Shown piece after piece: positions 36,028-50,200 of a stretch of 64,000 nucleotides of DNA. The DNA is from Macrotis lagotis (lineage: Eukaryota > Chordata > Mammalia > Peramelemorphia > Peramelidae): assembly GCF_037893015.1 (NCBI RefSeq), contig NC_133665.1, forward strand, positions 99,893,637 to 99,957,636. Direction: 5' to 3'. The translations under genes were made by a program, and so were the position numbers. Position 1 is the stretch's first letter, and the number at the start of each line of letters is the position of its first letter. The notes under the pieces were generated by a model. It was not told the origin of the DNA and searched no databases. It was given only the letters and a program-made list of their open reading frames with translations.

Positions 36028-39000
36028 ATTTGAATAAGTTTAGAGTAGAGAGTGGTACAAAACTTGCCAAATGTTGCTAATGGTGTTCAAAACTTTGTAA
36101 GGAGCATTGGGGAATTGTGACTGCATATAAATTGTTTAGATTTGACTAGAACCAGATTTTGCAGTCCCTTGAATTAAACTGGAAAGAGATTGACCTTTTA
36201 TATTCTTTTAAGTAGTGTGGAATTATTGATGATGTTTGAACTCTCATTTATAATGGTAGCATTAAGTAAGAATTAGATAGAAAGGAAATGTGTATATAGG
36301 GGATTTTTTTTTACAATAGTTCATACTATTAGTTCTTACTTGAATTAATCTAGTAACTTTAATTATGGAAGAGAAGGATATATGAAAAGCTGTAGTGGAA
36401 AAATTCATAACCCTTGGTGACAAATTAAGGGGTGGCAGATTAAGGAATCAACATTTTGAATCCAAACATGATATTGTATTTGGGTAATTAAAAAAATGTT
36501 GATACTTTTAAAATGCTTATATAGAAGAAAAGGCTTGTTTTTTTTAGGTAGAATTAAGCCAAGTCAGTGTCCATAAGTACTTTTTACTAAGTTTTAAGTA
36601 ATTATGGGATATAATAGAAAGGATTAAAAATGTAGAGTGGAATTTTTGAGAGATCAGGAAGAAAAAGATGAGAATCATATGTGTAGAGGTGAGAATTTAA
36701 AACCATAAAATGAAGACCTTGGGGAAAAAATATATATATAGAATTTTGGGAACTCTTTGCATTTTTTTTAGGTTTTTTTTTTTTTTGCAAGGCAAATGGG
36801 GTTAAGTGGCTTGCCCAAGGCCACACAGCTAGGTAATTATTAAGTGTTTGAGGCCGGATTTGAACCCAGGTACTCCTGACTCCAGGGCCAGTGCTTTATC
36901 CACTGTGCCTCCTAGGCGCCCCAACTCTTTGCATTTTGAACAGGAAAATGCTAGAGGGGAGAGGAAAAATGGAAACTAAGATGAACCAAAGTTGTCAGAA
37001 CATAGAAGGAAGTAGAGAATCACACAAAATAAGGGAGGAATTACATGAAAGTGCAGATTCTATTCTAAATGCTCCACAAGAATTCAAGAAGATGCACTGA
37101 GAAAAGGTTACTGGATTTTTAAGATTTTTGATTATTTTATACATTATATTTTAGCTTTAGGATCATTGAATTTAAGGTCTTAGGTAATTTTAGAATGATT
37201 TAAGTAAGAGAATGGATATTCAAATAGTCTTTTGTTTGATTTAATTACTTATGCTAACTGTTGTCCTCCAGAAATTTGTTTTCTTATGATAATTGTTTTC
37301 CTCCAGCTTAAAATTATTCAGGTAAGTTCCCAAATTGGTTTAAAGCTCCTAATTGATGATGCTACTGTCTATACTATTTAAAGCTAAACTATCTGGGGTG
37401 GCTAAATGGTGCATATTGATCTTTATGTCTAGTTAGCAATAAATTGATTGGGTAATGAACTAGGCTGGGGTTTTTTTTTTTTGTTTTGTTTGTTTTTTAC
37501 AAGGCAATGAGATTAAGTAACTTGTCCAAGGTCACACAGCTAGGTAATTATTAAGTATCTGAGGCTGGGTTTGAACTCAGGTCCTCCTGACTCCATAACC
37601 GGTGCTCTATCCACTGCGCCACCTAGCTACCCCATTTGGACTAGGTTTTTAATTTGCCTGTTTGGCAACTTTAATTCTGGAAATTGTGCTTTAATTCCAC
37701 TTTAATTCAGGAATTTTACTTATTTTCTTCCTCTGAATTTTATAGGAATACCTTTGTTTTGGAATACTGTGGAGAGGTATTGGACCATAAAGAGTTTAAA
37801 GCTAGGGTGAAGGAATATGCCAGAAACAAGAATATCCACTATTATTTCATGGCACTGAAGAACGATGAGGTAAGTTAGCTCTTAGGGATTATTTCCCCTG
37901 AAATTAATAAAGAGAAATAATTAACTTCTAGAATAATAAATTACTTTTGTGGACTTAATAATTTACTATGTTGATTTTAAAATGAAAGATCTAGAGAGTA
38001 TCAGCAATAATTTTGGTAGAAGACAAACCTGGATAATTTGATATGTTCTCACAGTTGGAAATAAATAGGACAGCAAGTGGTGATGAGAGGATGAATAGGA
38101 AGAGAAAGAGATCAGCTTAACAAAGAGAAAGAAAAGATTTAAATAATGGTCTTATGGAGAATGTAGAACAGGAAAGCTTGTTATAAGAAATCTATAAAGT
38201 TGATTTCAGCAAACATAAATGGGTGAGGAAAGAAAATGTACAAAAGGGGAAAGAGCTTATCATAAGTGGGAGAAATGTTTTTAAGTAAAGAAAGTTCTTT
38301 GAGTAATGAAATGATGTGCTTGACCTGAATAATTTTTTAAATGGCTATATCTGATGGGAAATGTATTATAGTAGTTGAGGGTAAGATGGGAATGAGTAGA
38401 CCAGGTATAGTGATGTATATATTTGCCTGAAACTGATAAATTGCTTGGGCTTTAGAGTCTGAGCCACAGAAAGGGTGTTCACACTATGTCCAGCATCAAT
38501 ATGGCCATCTTCTGGGAGTGAAGGGGCATTAGACTAAGAAGAGATGAATAAGCTCAGGTTAGAAGTGGAGAAAATTATCTACCATGCCAATCAGCAATTG
38601 GAATTAGACCCAGCCTTTTTTTGTAAGAGTGAGATGGTATTTTAGGAAAACTATAGACCCAAATTGGAATGACCTGGAAAGTCAGAGAAAAGTCTCTGAG
38701 GATAAGACAGATTCTGAGTATTATTTATGTTCCACTATCCTTTTCCCCACTCCTTCAAGTTATTTTCTTCCTAGTAAATTCAGTTTTTGGAAGTAGTAAT
38801 TCAATACTTGCTGGATTTTTATATTTATAATATGTGCTGGAAAGTGTTCAGAGATGTAAATTTCTAGTCACTTTAGAAAGATGAGAAGGAAAACAAAATA
38901 TTTTTTTGCTAAATTGTTAGTTGAATAGATTGGCAGTCCTCTGCTGTCAACAATTTTGAAGACCCACTTATAGCTGAAAAAGGAGCCTTTTCAAGAACTA

Positions 39001-42000
39001 ACAGAACAAAGGTTTTAACCATTTTTGGGTCTTGGACCCTTTCAAGTCAAAGCTTATTGATCTTTGAATCTCAGAATAATATTTTTAGATGCATAAGATA
39101 AAGCACATGACAAAAGAAACCAAATATACATTTATAAAGATATCATAAAAACAAGTTCATTAGCCCCAGATTTAGAAGCCCTAATTTAGAAGGAAATAAT
39201 TGATACAAATAAGAAGGGTATAATGACTAGACTTAACAAAAAGATGAGGATAAATTGACTTCATTTTAACTTTCACATAGTAGACCCCTAAAGTAGTGCT
39301 TTTGAGAGAGACCTGGGGCTGGAATCAGGAAGATCAGAGTTCAAATGTAGTCTCATTCTGGACAAGTCACTTCACTTCTTTCTGTCTCAGTTTCCTCAAA
39401 TGCAAAATTAGATAATATAGTACCTGTATTCATGGGGTTATTAGAATGATGAAAGGACATATAGTTATTGTGTAAAGTGCTTTATAACTAGCAATTGCCA
39501 TGTACTTGATATATATTTGTTTCCTTCCCCTATGTAAGGAAGGAAGCTAAGTTATTAGTGAGACTTTGCATGCTTCATTTGGGGAGATGGTACTCTTGAA
39601 GAATGGTTATGTAATAGAAATGAAAAAGCACTATTTGAACTCTTAAATGAGTCAGGAAAAAGAAATTAGATTTTTAACATCTTTAATACAGTATATTTAG
39701 AGATGATTTTTAGAGACATTACTGTTGTGGTGGTAAAGGACAGTGGATAAAGGAATAGCCTTTTAGTTTGGAAGATCTGAGTTCATATCCAGCTACAGTA
39801 GATAATTAACTCTATGATCCGCTTAACTTTTCTGCTGCTCATATGGTTCTCTTAGACTATAAAAGTTTCAGATTGCTGATTCAGTTGTTGGGTTCTTAGG
39901 TCTTTGGTCTAATGTGTTGTGTGTGTGTGTGTGTGTGTAATAAGGGATGTAACTGGAAATAAGGGCTATTAGGTTGAATAAATTTTTTGTATAAGTAAAA
40001 TATATTGGGGCTTTTTGAATAATGTTCTCTATAATAAAAAGTTCAAAAATTTTGCTAACACCAAGGGAAAAAAGATAATTTGAGTAGGTTTTTAACCTTT
40101 TTTAAAAATTGCATTTGCAGATAATAGATGCCACTCAGAAAGGAAACTGTTCTCGTTTCATGAACCACAGCTGTGAGCCCAATTGTGAGACACAAAAGGT
40201 AAATAGCATATGATTCAAACTTTAAAACCATAGATATGATGAAAAGATCAAGTATAGGTGAACATGTTTCATATTATATTCAGTTCTTTTAGCTCTTTTT
40301 AATTGAATAAAATTTTAACCATCATTAAAATACTACAAAATATTTTAACTTTCCGGAAATAATATATGTATTTTTATATACTTATATCAATCAAATGATA
40401 AATTTGTTCCCTAAAATTTGTACATAAGTCAGATTTTCTATGTGATATCATTTAATGAAACTCTTTGTAGCAATCATTGGTAATGCAAGTTATCCTTAAC
40501 CTTTCCCTTCAATTGCTTGTTTTTGTCAAGAGTTTTATGTATTAAAATATTATTACATTAGGGCACACAATCTGTTTTATTGATCTATATAGATTGTACC
40601 TAAATATAGACAGATCTTCTAAAATGAGATATTTTTAGAAAAAGAAAAAAGTTATTCTCCCTGCCACTATACTTCCTTCTCTGTTAAGTTCCTCTACCAA
40701 AAAATTCAGACATCATGGAATATCTAAAATAGCAACAGCCTAGTAAAAGGCAGAACTTGTGAGATAAAATGCATACTTTTGTTTGGAGGACCGTTGAAGA
40801 GATCCCTACCACCTTCTCCTAGCTTTTTACTTTCTGGGGTATGGAATATAAAAGAGACCTGATAAACTTCAAAAAGATGCTTTTTTGTGCAATATTAGGA
40901 AGTATGTAGGGGTCATCTTTCAGTGACCAGCAAGACCTGGTACTAAGATTGTGATGATAGGAAAAATATTTGGTGGAAGAAAGTATAGATCAAATTTGAA
41001 CCAGTTATTCCTTGTGTTTTTTTTTTTGTGAACCTTATATAATTTTCTCCTAAATTGAAATGTTATTTTTTATGTTAGAATTTTTATTGTGGTTCTTATT
41101 GACTTTTACTACTCTGATCCCTAACTTAGCTTGATTTTGCAGATCACTGATCTGTTTGACTTTTGCACTAATTTGTTTCTCTACTGCTTATTAGTTTCCA
41201 AAGCTTCCCACACGTCACCTTCCTTTATGGGGAACCTCACAAGATTTTACCCAAAAACTTTGACTTGATCTCTCCAGAGTTAAGAAGATCCTCTACAATT
41301 GGTGTTCCATTTCTGTTCTCTCATTCTCTTCTTAAAATTTATTATTCAATTGAAACTATTACCTTCAAAGTTAACAACGCTCTCTTAAGTGCCAAATCTA
41401 ATGACCTTTTTTCAATCCTCATTAACCTTTCTGTAGCCTTTGACACTGTTAATCAAAACCTTTTCTCCTTTATACTCTCTTGTCTCTAGGTATTTCTGAC
41501 TACTCCTATTTGGTATGCTTTACTGGATCTCCTTTCAGTTCATACCCAGTAGAGACTCACAGGTCTCATGTCTTGGGTCCTTTTTTTCCCTCTATACTAT
41601 TTCATGTAGCAATCTCATCATTTTCCATGTATTCAATAATTATCTCTATATGGTAGTTTCCAGAAGTACTTATTCAACCCTGACCTCCAGTCTCACATCT
41701 TCAGATGTTTGTTGGATATCTTGAATGGAATGTCTCATAGACATCTCAAAATTCATCATGTACAAAACTGAATTTTCTCCTTTCCCTAACTTAACCTATT
41801 CTTATCTAGGTACCTCTATCATCTTAGTCATTCAGTCTCACAACCTAAATGTCACCCTTGACCCTTTGTTCTCACTAATGATATCAGTCTGTGGCATGTT
41901 GAACTAATTCTAATCTACCATTGCAACATCACTCATTTATGCCCCCTTTCTTCTGCTGTCCCTGTCACTACCTGGTATAAGCCCTCATCCCCTTAAACAT

Positions 42001-44170
42001 AGACTGTTGCAGTATACTTTTTGGTTACTCTCCATGCCTCAAGTATCTCCCCACTATAATCCATCCTCCACTAAACTATTAAATTGATTTTCCTATGTCA
42101 CAGGTTCTCCATCTCCCTGTCCCCCATTCAGTAAACTCCAGTGGCTGTATCCTTTGCTCCCCAACACCCACCTGTTTCACCAAACACTTTGCAATCCAAT
42201 GACCCTAACCTTGTATGAGATAATCTCTCAATTCCGTTTATTTTCACTTACATTCCCATGCCTGAAATTCTTTCCCCCTTTCTAACACAATGTCATCCTA
42301 TGTCCTCCTTAATAATTGTGACTTACTCTGAGATTATTTCCCATATATCCTGGCTGTATCTTGTTTGTTTTTATATGGTTGTTTGCATGAACTATGAGCT
42401 CCTTGAGAGCAGGGTCTGGTTTTTGCCTTTCCATCCTCAGTACTTAGCACACCACAGCACAGCAATAAATACTTGGTAATTTGATTCAGTTATTGCATGT
42501 TAATAGTACTATTGAGGTTCATTTATTATCCTTTTGTTCCCCAGAATGGAGGAAGAAAGAATGTTTCTGCAGAGAGCAGAAAGAATATTTAATAATTGGT
42601 TATGGTGCTACCTCTTATGTGCCAACTCTTCACTTTTCTCAGCTGTTGTTAGTGTTCTCTCTTTCCTCATATTAGTTTGCATTTATTTATCTATGTACAT
42701 AGTATGTCCCACTTGACTATAAGTTCCTTGAGGTCTGGAGCTCTTGTCGATTTATTTATTTGTTTGTTTGTTTCCAATGCCTTATAGTCTCTTAATAAAT
42801 GTTTCCTGATGTAGAATTGAATGAATAAATGTATTGAATACAGTTAATTGGTGGGATTTTTCTAGTACATTTAAATTATAAATGAATTTATAAAATGTTG
42901 ATATATTTTCCATTTATCAGTGAGAAGTATTGGACCTTAACATCACAATGTCTTGGTTCCTTTTTTTCACTTTAATGTCTCAAAACCCCATAATGTTCAG
43001 AACTCTTCATCTCAAAACTCCTTGATATCCTTCCCACCCTCCAACAGTGAGATGACCCTACTCCATGCTAAAGCCATTCCCTCTACTTCTGCTCTGGTTA
43101 CCATTCCCTTCTCCCTCTATCCCAGGCCAATTGTAAACTCTCAGTCTCTCTCTCTCTCTTTCTCTCTCTCTCCTATTAAACAAAATTTCACTAAGACCTT
43201 TCATTCTCCCAAACTCTCCTTTGTCTTCACTCTGTCACGTTTCCTTAGAAAAACATGACCACACATTGCATTCACTTGCTTTTCCTCATGGCCATTTTAA
43301 GGCTGCCTTCTTAATATTGTGTTATCTGGTGGTCTTTTCTCAGTCCTCATTTCTTCTCTGCTTTTCTGCTGTAATTTTGGTATTACAGACCTTCTACCCT
43401 TTTCTCTTTATATAATCTCTCTGAGTTTTTGTCACATTACTCTCACCTGGTTCTCATTCTTGTCTATTTTGTTGCAGTCTATTTTTAACTAATCTTCCAT
43501 AGATAGTTGGTGTTTCCAAGTTTCTGTCCCACATCTCCTATTCTCTGACTTGTTTATAAGTTCTGTGAGTTTAATTATATATAATTTATCTCATAGATCC
43601 ATATAGCTAGCCTCCACCGAGATTAAATTCCATTCCCAATTGATATGTTTCAAATTGTCTTTACTAGAGATGTCTCAAACTTAACATGTATAAAACTAAA
43701 CTCATTGCCTTCTCCTCCCTCCCCTACTCTAAATCCCCTCTATATATTCTCCCTTTTACCAGTTATTCCCTAGTTTTTTCCAAAGGCACCTCCATTCTTC
43801 TAGTTTCCCACAGTAGTAATTTTGTTATACTTGACTCCTTGGCCTTTCTTAATCCATTTATGTCCAGTCAATTGTCAAAACTTGCAATATGTCTATCACC
43901 TCTAGCCTAGATTACTGCAACAGCCTCCTAATTTTCTTTCTACCTTAAGTCTCCTCACTCATTTCCATTTTCCACACAGCTGTAAAAGTGTTTTTCTAAA
44001 TCATAACTCTGATCATGTGATTCTTTTTTTTTAATTAATTTTTAAATTTAGTTTTCCAACTACATGCAGAGATAGTTTTCAACATTTTTGGGGGGGTAAG
44101 ATTTGAGTTCCACATTTTTTCTCTCTCTACCTCTCCCCTCCTCCTTGACAGCAAATAATCTAATACAGAT

Positions 44171-44202
<32 letters not shown>

Positions 44203-47200
44203 TATAATTAGATAAACATATTTCCATATTAGTCTTGTTGTTAAAAAAAGAATCAGGATAAAGGAGAAAAAACCATGAGAAGGAAAAGAACATGCAATGT
44301 AAAACAAATTTTAAAAATTGAAAATAGTATGTTTTGGTCTGTGTTTAGATTCTGTTGTTCCTTCTCTGGATGTGGATGGTATTTTCCAGTGCAAGTAGGA
44401 CCCTTCTAGTAGTCTGATGCCTGTGGATCTCTTCTCAGAATGTTTTTAAGTGCATAAAATACATTCAGAATATTTTTTAAAATTTGTGGGTCCCAGATTA
44501 AGAACCCTTGCTCTTGGGTGCAATGGATACTCATCTGTTTTGCTTAAAGTTCTTTATAATTTTGTCCCAATATGTTTAATTTAAGTCTGTACAGTATTGC
44601 TTTCCTTTCTGTATTTAGTGATTCAGTCATACTGGTCTTCAGTCACTGGTTCTTAAATATGGCATTTCAGATCTCATAATCAGTCCCTTATGTCTAGAAT
44701 GCTCTCCCTCTCCCTCTTCACAAGAGAATCCCTCTCTTCTTTCAAGATGTCTCTGAAATATCAATTTTAAAAAAAAAGAAGTTTCAAGTCAAACTCTCCT
44801 TCCAAAATTCCTTATATTTAAATATGTATATATTCTCTTCACATTTATTGTGTGTGTGTGTGTGTGTGTTTATTTGTGACCCCTGATAGAAGGTAAGTTG
44901 CTTCTAAGTAGAACTTTTTCATTCTTTGTCTTTCTATCCCTAGTACATAACACAATGCCTGACACACTTAGTAGGCACTTTATAAGTGCTTTGACTGAAA
45001 TGATTCTCCATTGATAGCATTGTTCCTTTGGCTTGGTATTCCATATCAGACAGGTCTAAAATTACTCAGAGATTGATGCTGCTGTTGTATCAAAGCTTTA
45101 GTAGAAGATTGGGTATTGTATTGAAAAGAGCACTAAAAGTCTCACCCCCAAACCCTTTTAGCTGTGTGATAACGCACAAATCATTTAACCTTAATTTCTT
45201 TCTCTGCAAAATGGATATAATACCACCTGTATTATGTGATAATTCTTTTTACTCAGATTCCTAGTGTTTATATTCTGAAATGTCTTGTACTTATTTACAT
45301 TAGATTTTAGAAGTGAAAGTATGATTTTCTTTTTAAATTATTTTTTCCCCCTTATCTCATACTCTTTCAGTGGACTGTGAATGGACAGCTGAGGGTTGGC
45401 TTTTTCACCACTAAATTGGTTCCTTCAGGTTCAGAGTTAACATTTGATTATCAGTTTCAACGATATGGGTATGTATAAAAATTTTTTTAAACTTATTTTG
45501 GTGGAATATATCCTGGGTTCAAGGGCATGGAAATTGTGTTGTGTGAGATGTTTTTTCAGCAGCTGAGTCTGAAGGAGAGGTTGGTTATCTTGTTATTTTT
45601 CCATACCAAGTCTGTTGCTTTTATATTTTGTATAACTTGTTCACATGCAGTTTCTATTGCATACATGCATATTTCCCTTAAGTGTCTTTGGCAGGAAGGG
45701 AGCAGGACTCATATTATAATAAGCCAATTTGTTGTAACTGAGTTATCTAGTTATTATATGAAAGCTATATAAATGTGATAATCTCTTGGCCACTGAGTGA
45801 TATTCTATGCCAACTAATTGGTGTTCCTTCCTCTCTTATTTATATTTTTTTCTATGCATTTTAGATTTGGAGAACTTATGAATAACTAAATTTTCTTTCC
45901 TGGGTTAAAAATTAATAGACTAAGTAACTTGGAGATGCTCCTACTTAGGAAGGTATGAATGCTATGAATCATGTGGTTGGCTGCTTGCATTTTCAAGAGC
46001 TCTTTTTAGATTTTCCAACCAGCATTTTTCCCAGTTGAATTGGCTTCTTTGCCTCTGTGAGAAAAACCACATGGCTACATCAAAGCTCTGATTTATTAAT
46101 GTAGCATGTTGTCTACTTTTTATTAAGTTGTGGATTCTTTTTGACTTTGCTGTTTTGTGTGATGATAGTGGATTGAAATCCTCTAAAAGTAAACTTTTCG
46201 GGGGAAGTTAGATTATATTCTAGAGAAAATGCAGAATCAAAGAAACAGACAACCCAAGACAATTGAACTTGTTCCATTTGCAAGAATAAGTACACATAAG
46301 TGTATGTCCCAAATGAAGCAAGTACAACTTTTTTTTTTCTACTTTGTCATTTCATTGATACAGTAGTTCAGATATGGTGGTGCCAGAGCAGAGAACAGTT
46401 AGATTTATATGTCTTCTGTTGTAAAATTGTACAGAGAGGATGATAGCACAATTGGTTAGGAGGATTGGTCCAAGTTTAAAATAATGAGAGTCTGATCTGG
46501 GATGATATAATTAAATGATAGAGAGGTAAGAATGATTTTGCAAGTATAAATTTTGCCAATGATTAGAAACAGGAAACAAGGGAGGACTGACTATTTCATG
46601 GTTTTGATTTGGTTTACTGAAAAAATCATAATGCCATTCAAGAAGACAAGAGAAGAGAAGCTCAGATCTCATGATTGGGGAAAACCTACAGTGAAAGAGA
46701 TTCATGCATGTGATATAAGAATAAATTAGGGAGTAACTAGGTAGCACAGTGGGTAGACCACTGACCCTGGAATCAGGAAGATCTGAGTTCAAATATGTTT
46801 AACCTCAGATACTAGCTGTGGAAAGTCATTTAATTCTGATTGCTGCAACAACAAAAAAAAGAAATTATATAATAGCCAATATTTCTTAATTCTTAATATT
46901 CTATGGCTCTTCTATTAAAGTTACAGAATCATAAAATTGAAAGGAATCCTTTCAGCCCATGCCTGAATGAGTATTCCCTCTATGACATATCTGATAAGGG
47001 TTCATATTTCTTTTACTTAAAAACCTCAAATGGGAATTTATTTCCACCTGAGGTAACACAACTCATTCTACCTTTGGATAATAATATTATTGGGAAGCTT
47101 TTGCTTGCTTCAAGCCTAAATATATCTTTGCATTTATCTGTTGCTCATGTTCATGACTTCTCAGGGAAAGAATAATATCTCTTGCACCTGGCCCCAATAC

Positions 47201-50200
47201 CTGTCATATAGTAGATGTTTAAGAATTGCTTGTCAGATTGAACTCCCCTTGAAGCAGTTGCTCTTCAAATACTATCCATGGTTGAAATCATGTTCCCCAC
47301 CTAGTTTCCATAAATTAAATACTTTGAAAAATGAGGATATGGACTATGAGGTTTTGCATTTATTTGCAAATATTTTCTGAATATTATATTAAAATTTTTC
47401 TATTGTTCATTCAATTAAGCTAATGTCTTGTGTTCCTTTGTTAGGAAAGAAGCTCAAAAATGTTTCTGTGGCTCAGCAAACTGCCGAGGTTACCTTGGAG
47501 GAGAAAATAGAGTCAGTATTCGTGCAGCTGGCGGAAAAATGAAGAAGGAGCGATCTAGGAAGAAGGACTCTGTAAGTGTTACATCATTTCTTTAACCTTT
47601 TATAATAAGTAAAATAGCTTCCTTATTTGTAAAAAAGCAAAACACTATCTGAATATCTCAATAATGGAGAAATTAACATTGACAGAAGCTCAACTTTTGC
47701 ATCCTTTTAGTCACTGTTGGAGATCATTTCACAGGTAGCTGAGTCCCTTGCATTTCAGGAACCTTTCAAACATTGTTTCATCATTAATTTGAGCAAATCA
47801 TTTTCATCTTACTTGTGGGGCTTTTTTGATGTTGGTTTTGTATGTATATTTATTTGGATCAGGACTGTCCAACCTTACTTTTAAAAGTTTTTATGAAACA
47901 ATAGACGATATATTTTTGATTTACCATTTTAGTGAGAGCTCTGCAGTAGTTCAGTTTTGTTTACTAAAATTTTTGGTAAACCCACAGGTGGCTGTGTAAA
48001 ATTGCACTGTGGGACAGGTGTAGCCCATATACTTTGGACAGCCCTAATTTAGATCATGGACATTAAGTGGACAGAATGAATCCTAAAAGATATTAAACAT
48101 TGCTCCCTACTGCAATTACATTAACCTAGAGGGAAAATTAGATGCCAGAGTGAAAACAGACAAAATTATAAATTGCTTTTCTCATTAAATACATTTTTAG
48201 GAGTATATAAATAAAGCCCTTATTATAATGCCTGGCACATATAAACACTATGTAAACTTCTACTTAACAGTATGAATTTGAGGTTCATAGACTTTCCGAC
48301 ATAGGTTTACTGTCACCTTAGAGGAGATCAATGAAAATACACCACTGTAGTCACTATACTGATTTCTGCGTGACTTTCCTAAGAATTTTAGGAAGTACAT
48401 ATGAATTGGAGCTTTAGTCTGTTACCCTTGAATGACTATGTCTGTGAGGAAACATTTAAAAAAATTTGAATATGTCTCAAGCACAGCAGTTTTGTTTTTA
48501 CAAATTAGTACTGTCTTAATTGATGACATACTGCTGCAGGGTGAGAGAAAATGGCTTCTGAGTTATGAGAGAAAATATCCAAGAGTTTCACTGATAATCA
48601 GTTATAAAGGGAATATGGAACATATTGTCAGAAGAAGGGATAGTGCTTAATATCTCTTGATTTGACCACTATGGGAAATATTCTTTAATTTCTTGTGAGA
48701 TTTCAATGAATATTGAAATTTGTCTTGGATTTTCTAGTTGCCCAGGTGGCAAATGTTCATAAGTAGACTTATTGATGCAAATTCAGAGTCAGTCTGACAA
48801 GGTACTCTCTGTGTCCTAACCCTCCATTCTCCCCTGTATAAAATATTTAATAAATTTTCAAGTATAAAAGCTTGACTTTGAGATGGGAGCTGAGGACACT
48901 ACAACACTTAATTATTTTTGTTAATAGTCATCCTTTTAGCAAATATCTTGCAGAAGTGTAGGTCTTGGGATTTGTATCCATTTTAACATCTACCTCAAGA
49001 GTCTTGAAGGACTCTGGGTTCTCTTGATCTAGGCAGTTCACACCCCATCTGTACCTTATCTTTTATAAGTCTCTTATCTCTGCTTTCCCATCAATTCCAC
49101 TTTGAGAATCTGACCAGTTTCCTGTAACACTATCCCTCTTATTCTTTAAGTATCTCAAGGGTAATAGCACTTGTGGTAGCATTATCTATTGTCTCATTAA
49201 TTAACTGTCTCATTCTTAGATTGTGACCAGGTTGTTTCATTGTCATCATCGTTGTCATCACCATCATCATCATCTCATTATTATATTTCATCTCAGTAAA
49301 ATTTTTCACTAAGTGAAAATCATTATTAGCATGTGGCAACATGTTTATCTCTATCATGTCTTTTATATCCCTTTGAATCACTCAGTTCTTCTGAGATCAT
49401 TGTGTTCCATGAATCTAAGTCTTTTAATGTAATTTTAGCTATAGGCTTTCTCATTGATTGGATATTTGGAATCTTTATTTTTTTCTTAATTTTTATTTAT
49501 TTCAGGTAATGGGGTTAAGTGACTTGTCCAAGCTCACACAGTTAAGCTAGGCAATTATTAAATGTTTGAGGCCAGATTTGAACTAGGACTCTCCTGACAG
49601 TGCTCTATCCACTTCCCCACCTAGCTGCCCCTGTTTGGTCCAGTTAATTTTCTTACTATTTCAAAGTTTGTGCAAGATACACATGTTTATGGACTGATTC
49701 AAAAAGCTTCCTTTCTGGGCATTATGTCTTTTCCATCACCTTTACTTTTCAAGGTTAATGGTTAGAATGTTCTTTATTATTTACTATGTAATTTTCAATA
49801 AGGAAAATTTGTTATGGGGGAGACAATGCAATCCCAATAAGAATAAAAAGCATATGGAATATTTTTACTAGGAACAATATTTATGTTTGAATTTTACTTT
49901 AAAAATATTTCTAACAACTTCTTTAAACTATTTCAGTATCAGCAATTCTTGCATTATTGAAAAATATAATTTCTTAGTCATAGACATATAATCTTGTATA
50001 ATTTTTGTATAGTTGAGAAGATTATAAAGTAGCATTTTGCTATATTGAATCAAATTCTTTTTAAAAATCAATAAATTACATTTTCATATTACCAACCATG
50101 TTTATCTTCTAGAAAAGTACAAAATTCTATATACCTTTCCACAGAAGTTCATTTTGTACCACTCTTACTCAGATCTTTCATTCCTGGAGAAATTCCAGAT

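Larger units (their letters stand above)
28443..37745 (+). other. SETD2: SETD2 intron 5
   Basis: At 9.3 kb this is the longest complete intron in the window. Its contents are four complete antisense SINEs within the intron's repeats and two near its end, one 58-bp truncated SINE, a 70-bp direct repeat pair, sense L2 (30780-31705), a compound TC/TA/CA microsatellite, a sense old L1 3' end (about 32545-33590) carrying a SINE, and an antisense L1 5' end (33880-35288). About 35650-36760 and 36930-37460 look single-copy. Confidence 0.88.
37870..40120 (+). other. SETD2: SETD2 intron 6
   Basis: This 2,251-bp intron contains a decayed 7SL RNA retrocopy (about 38400-38645), an old interspersed repeat (39016-39185), a MIR fragment (about 39305-39510), an old tRNA-SINE fragment (about 39735-39850) and a GT microsatellite. 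Confidence 0.9.
40199..45370 (+). other. SETD2: SETD2 intron 7
   Basis: This 5,172-bp intron is dominated by sense L2 (about 41150-44025 and 44530-44995), interrupted by an antisense L1 3' end (44025-44420). A MIR fragment lies at about 45100-45250. Nothing is recognised in 40200-41140. Confidence 0.88.
45469..47444 (+). other. SETD2: SETD2 intron 8
   Basis: This 1,976-bp intron contains one sense SINE (46729-46860) and an antisense CR1/L3 fragment (46905-47160). About 45500-46720 looks single-copy, with no RNA gene or ORF I can support. Confidence 0.9.

Noticed and set aside
41265-41489. Reverse-transcriptase-like frame
   Set aside because: A decayed L2 remnant with frame breaks on both sides, not a host gene or a virus.
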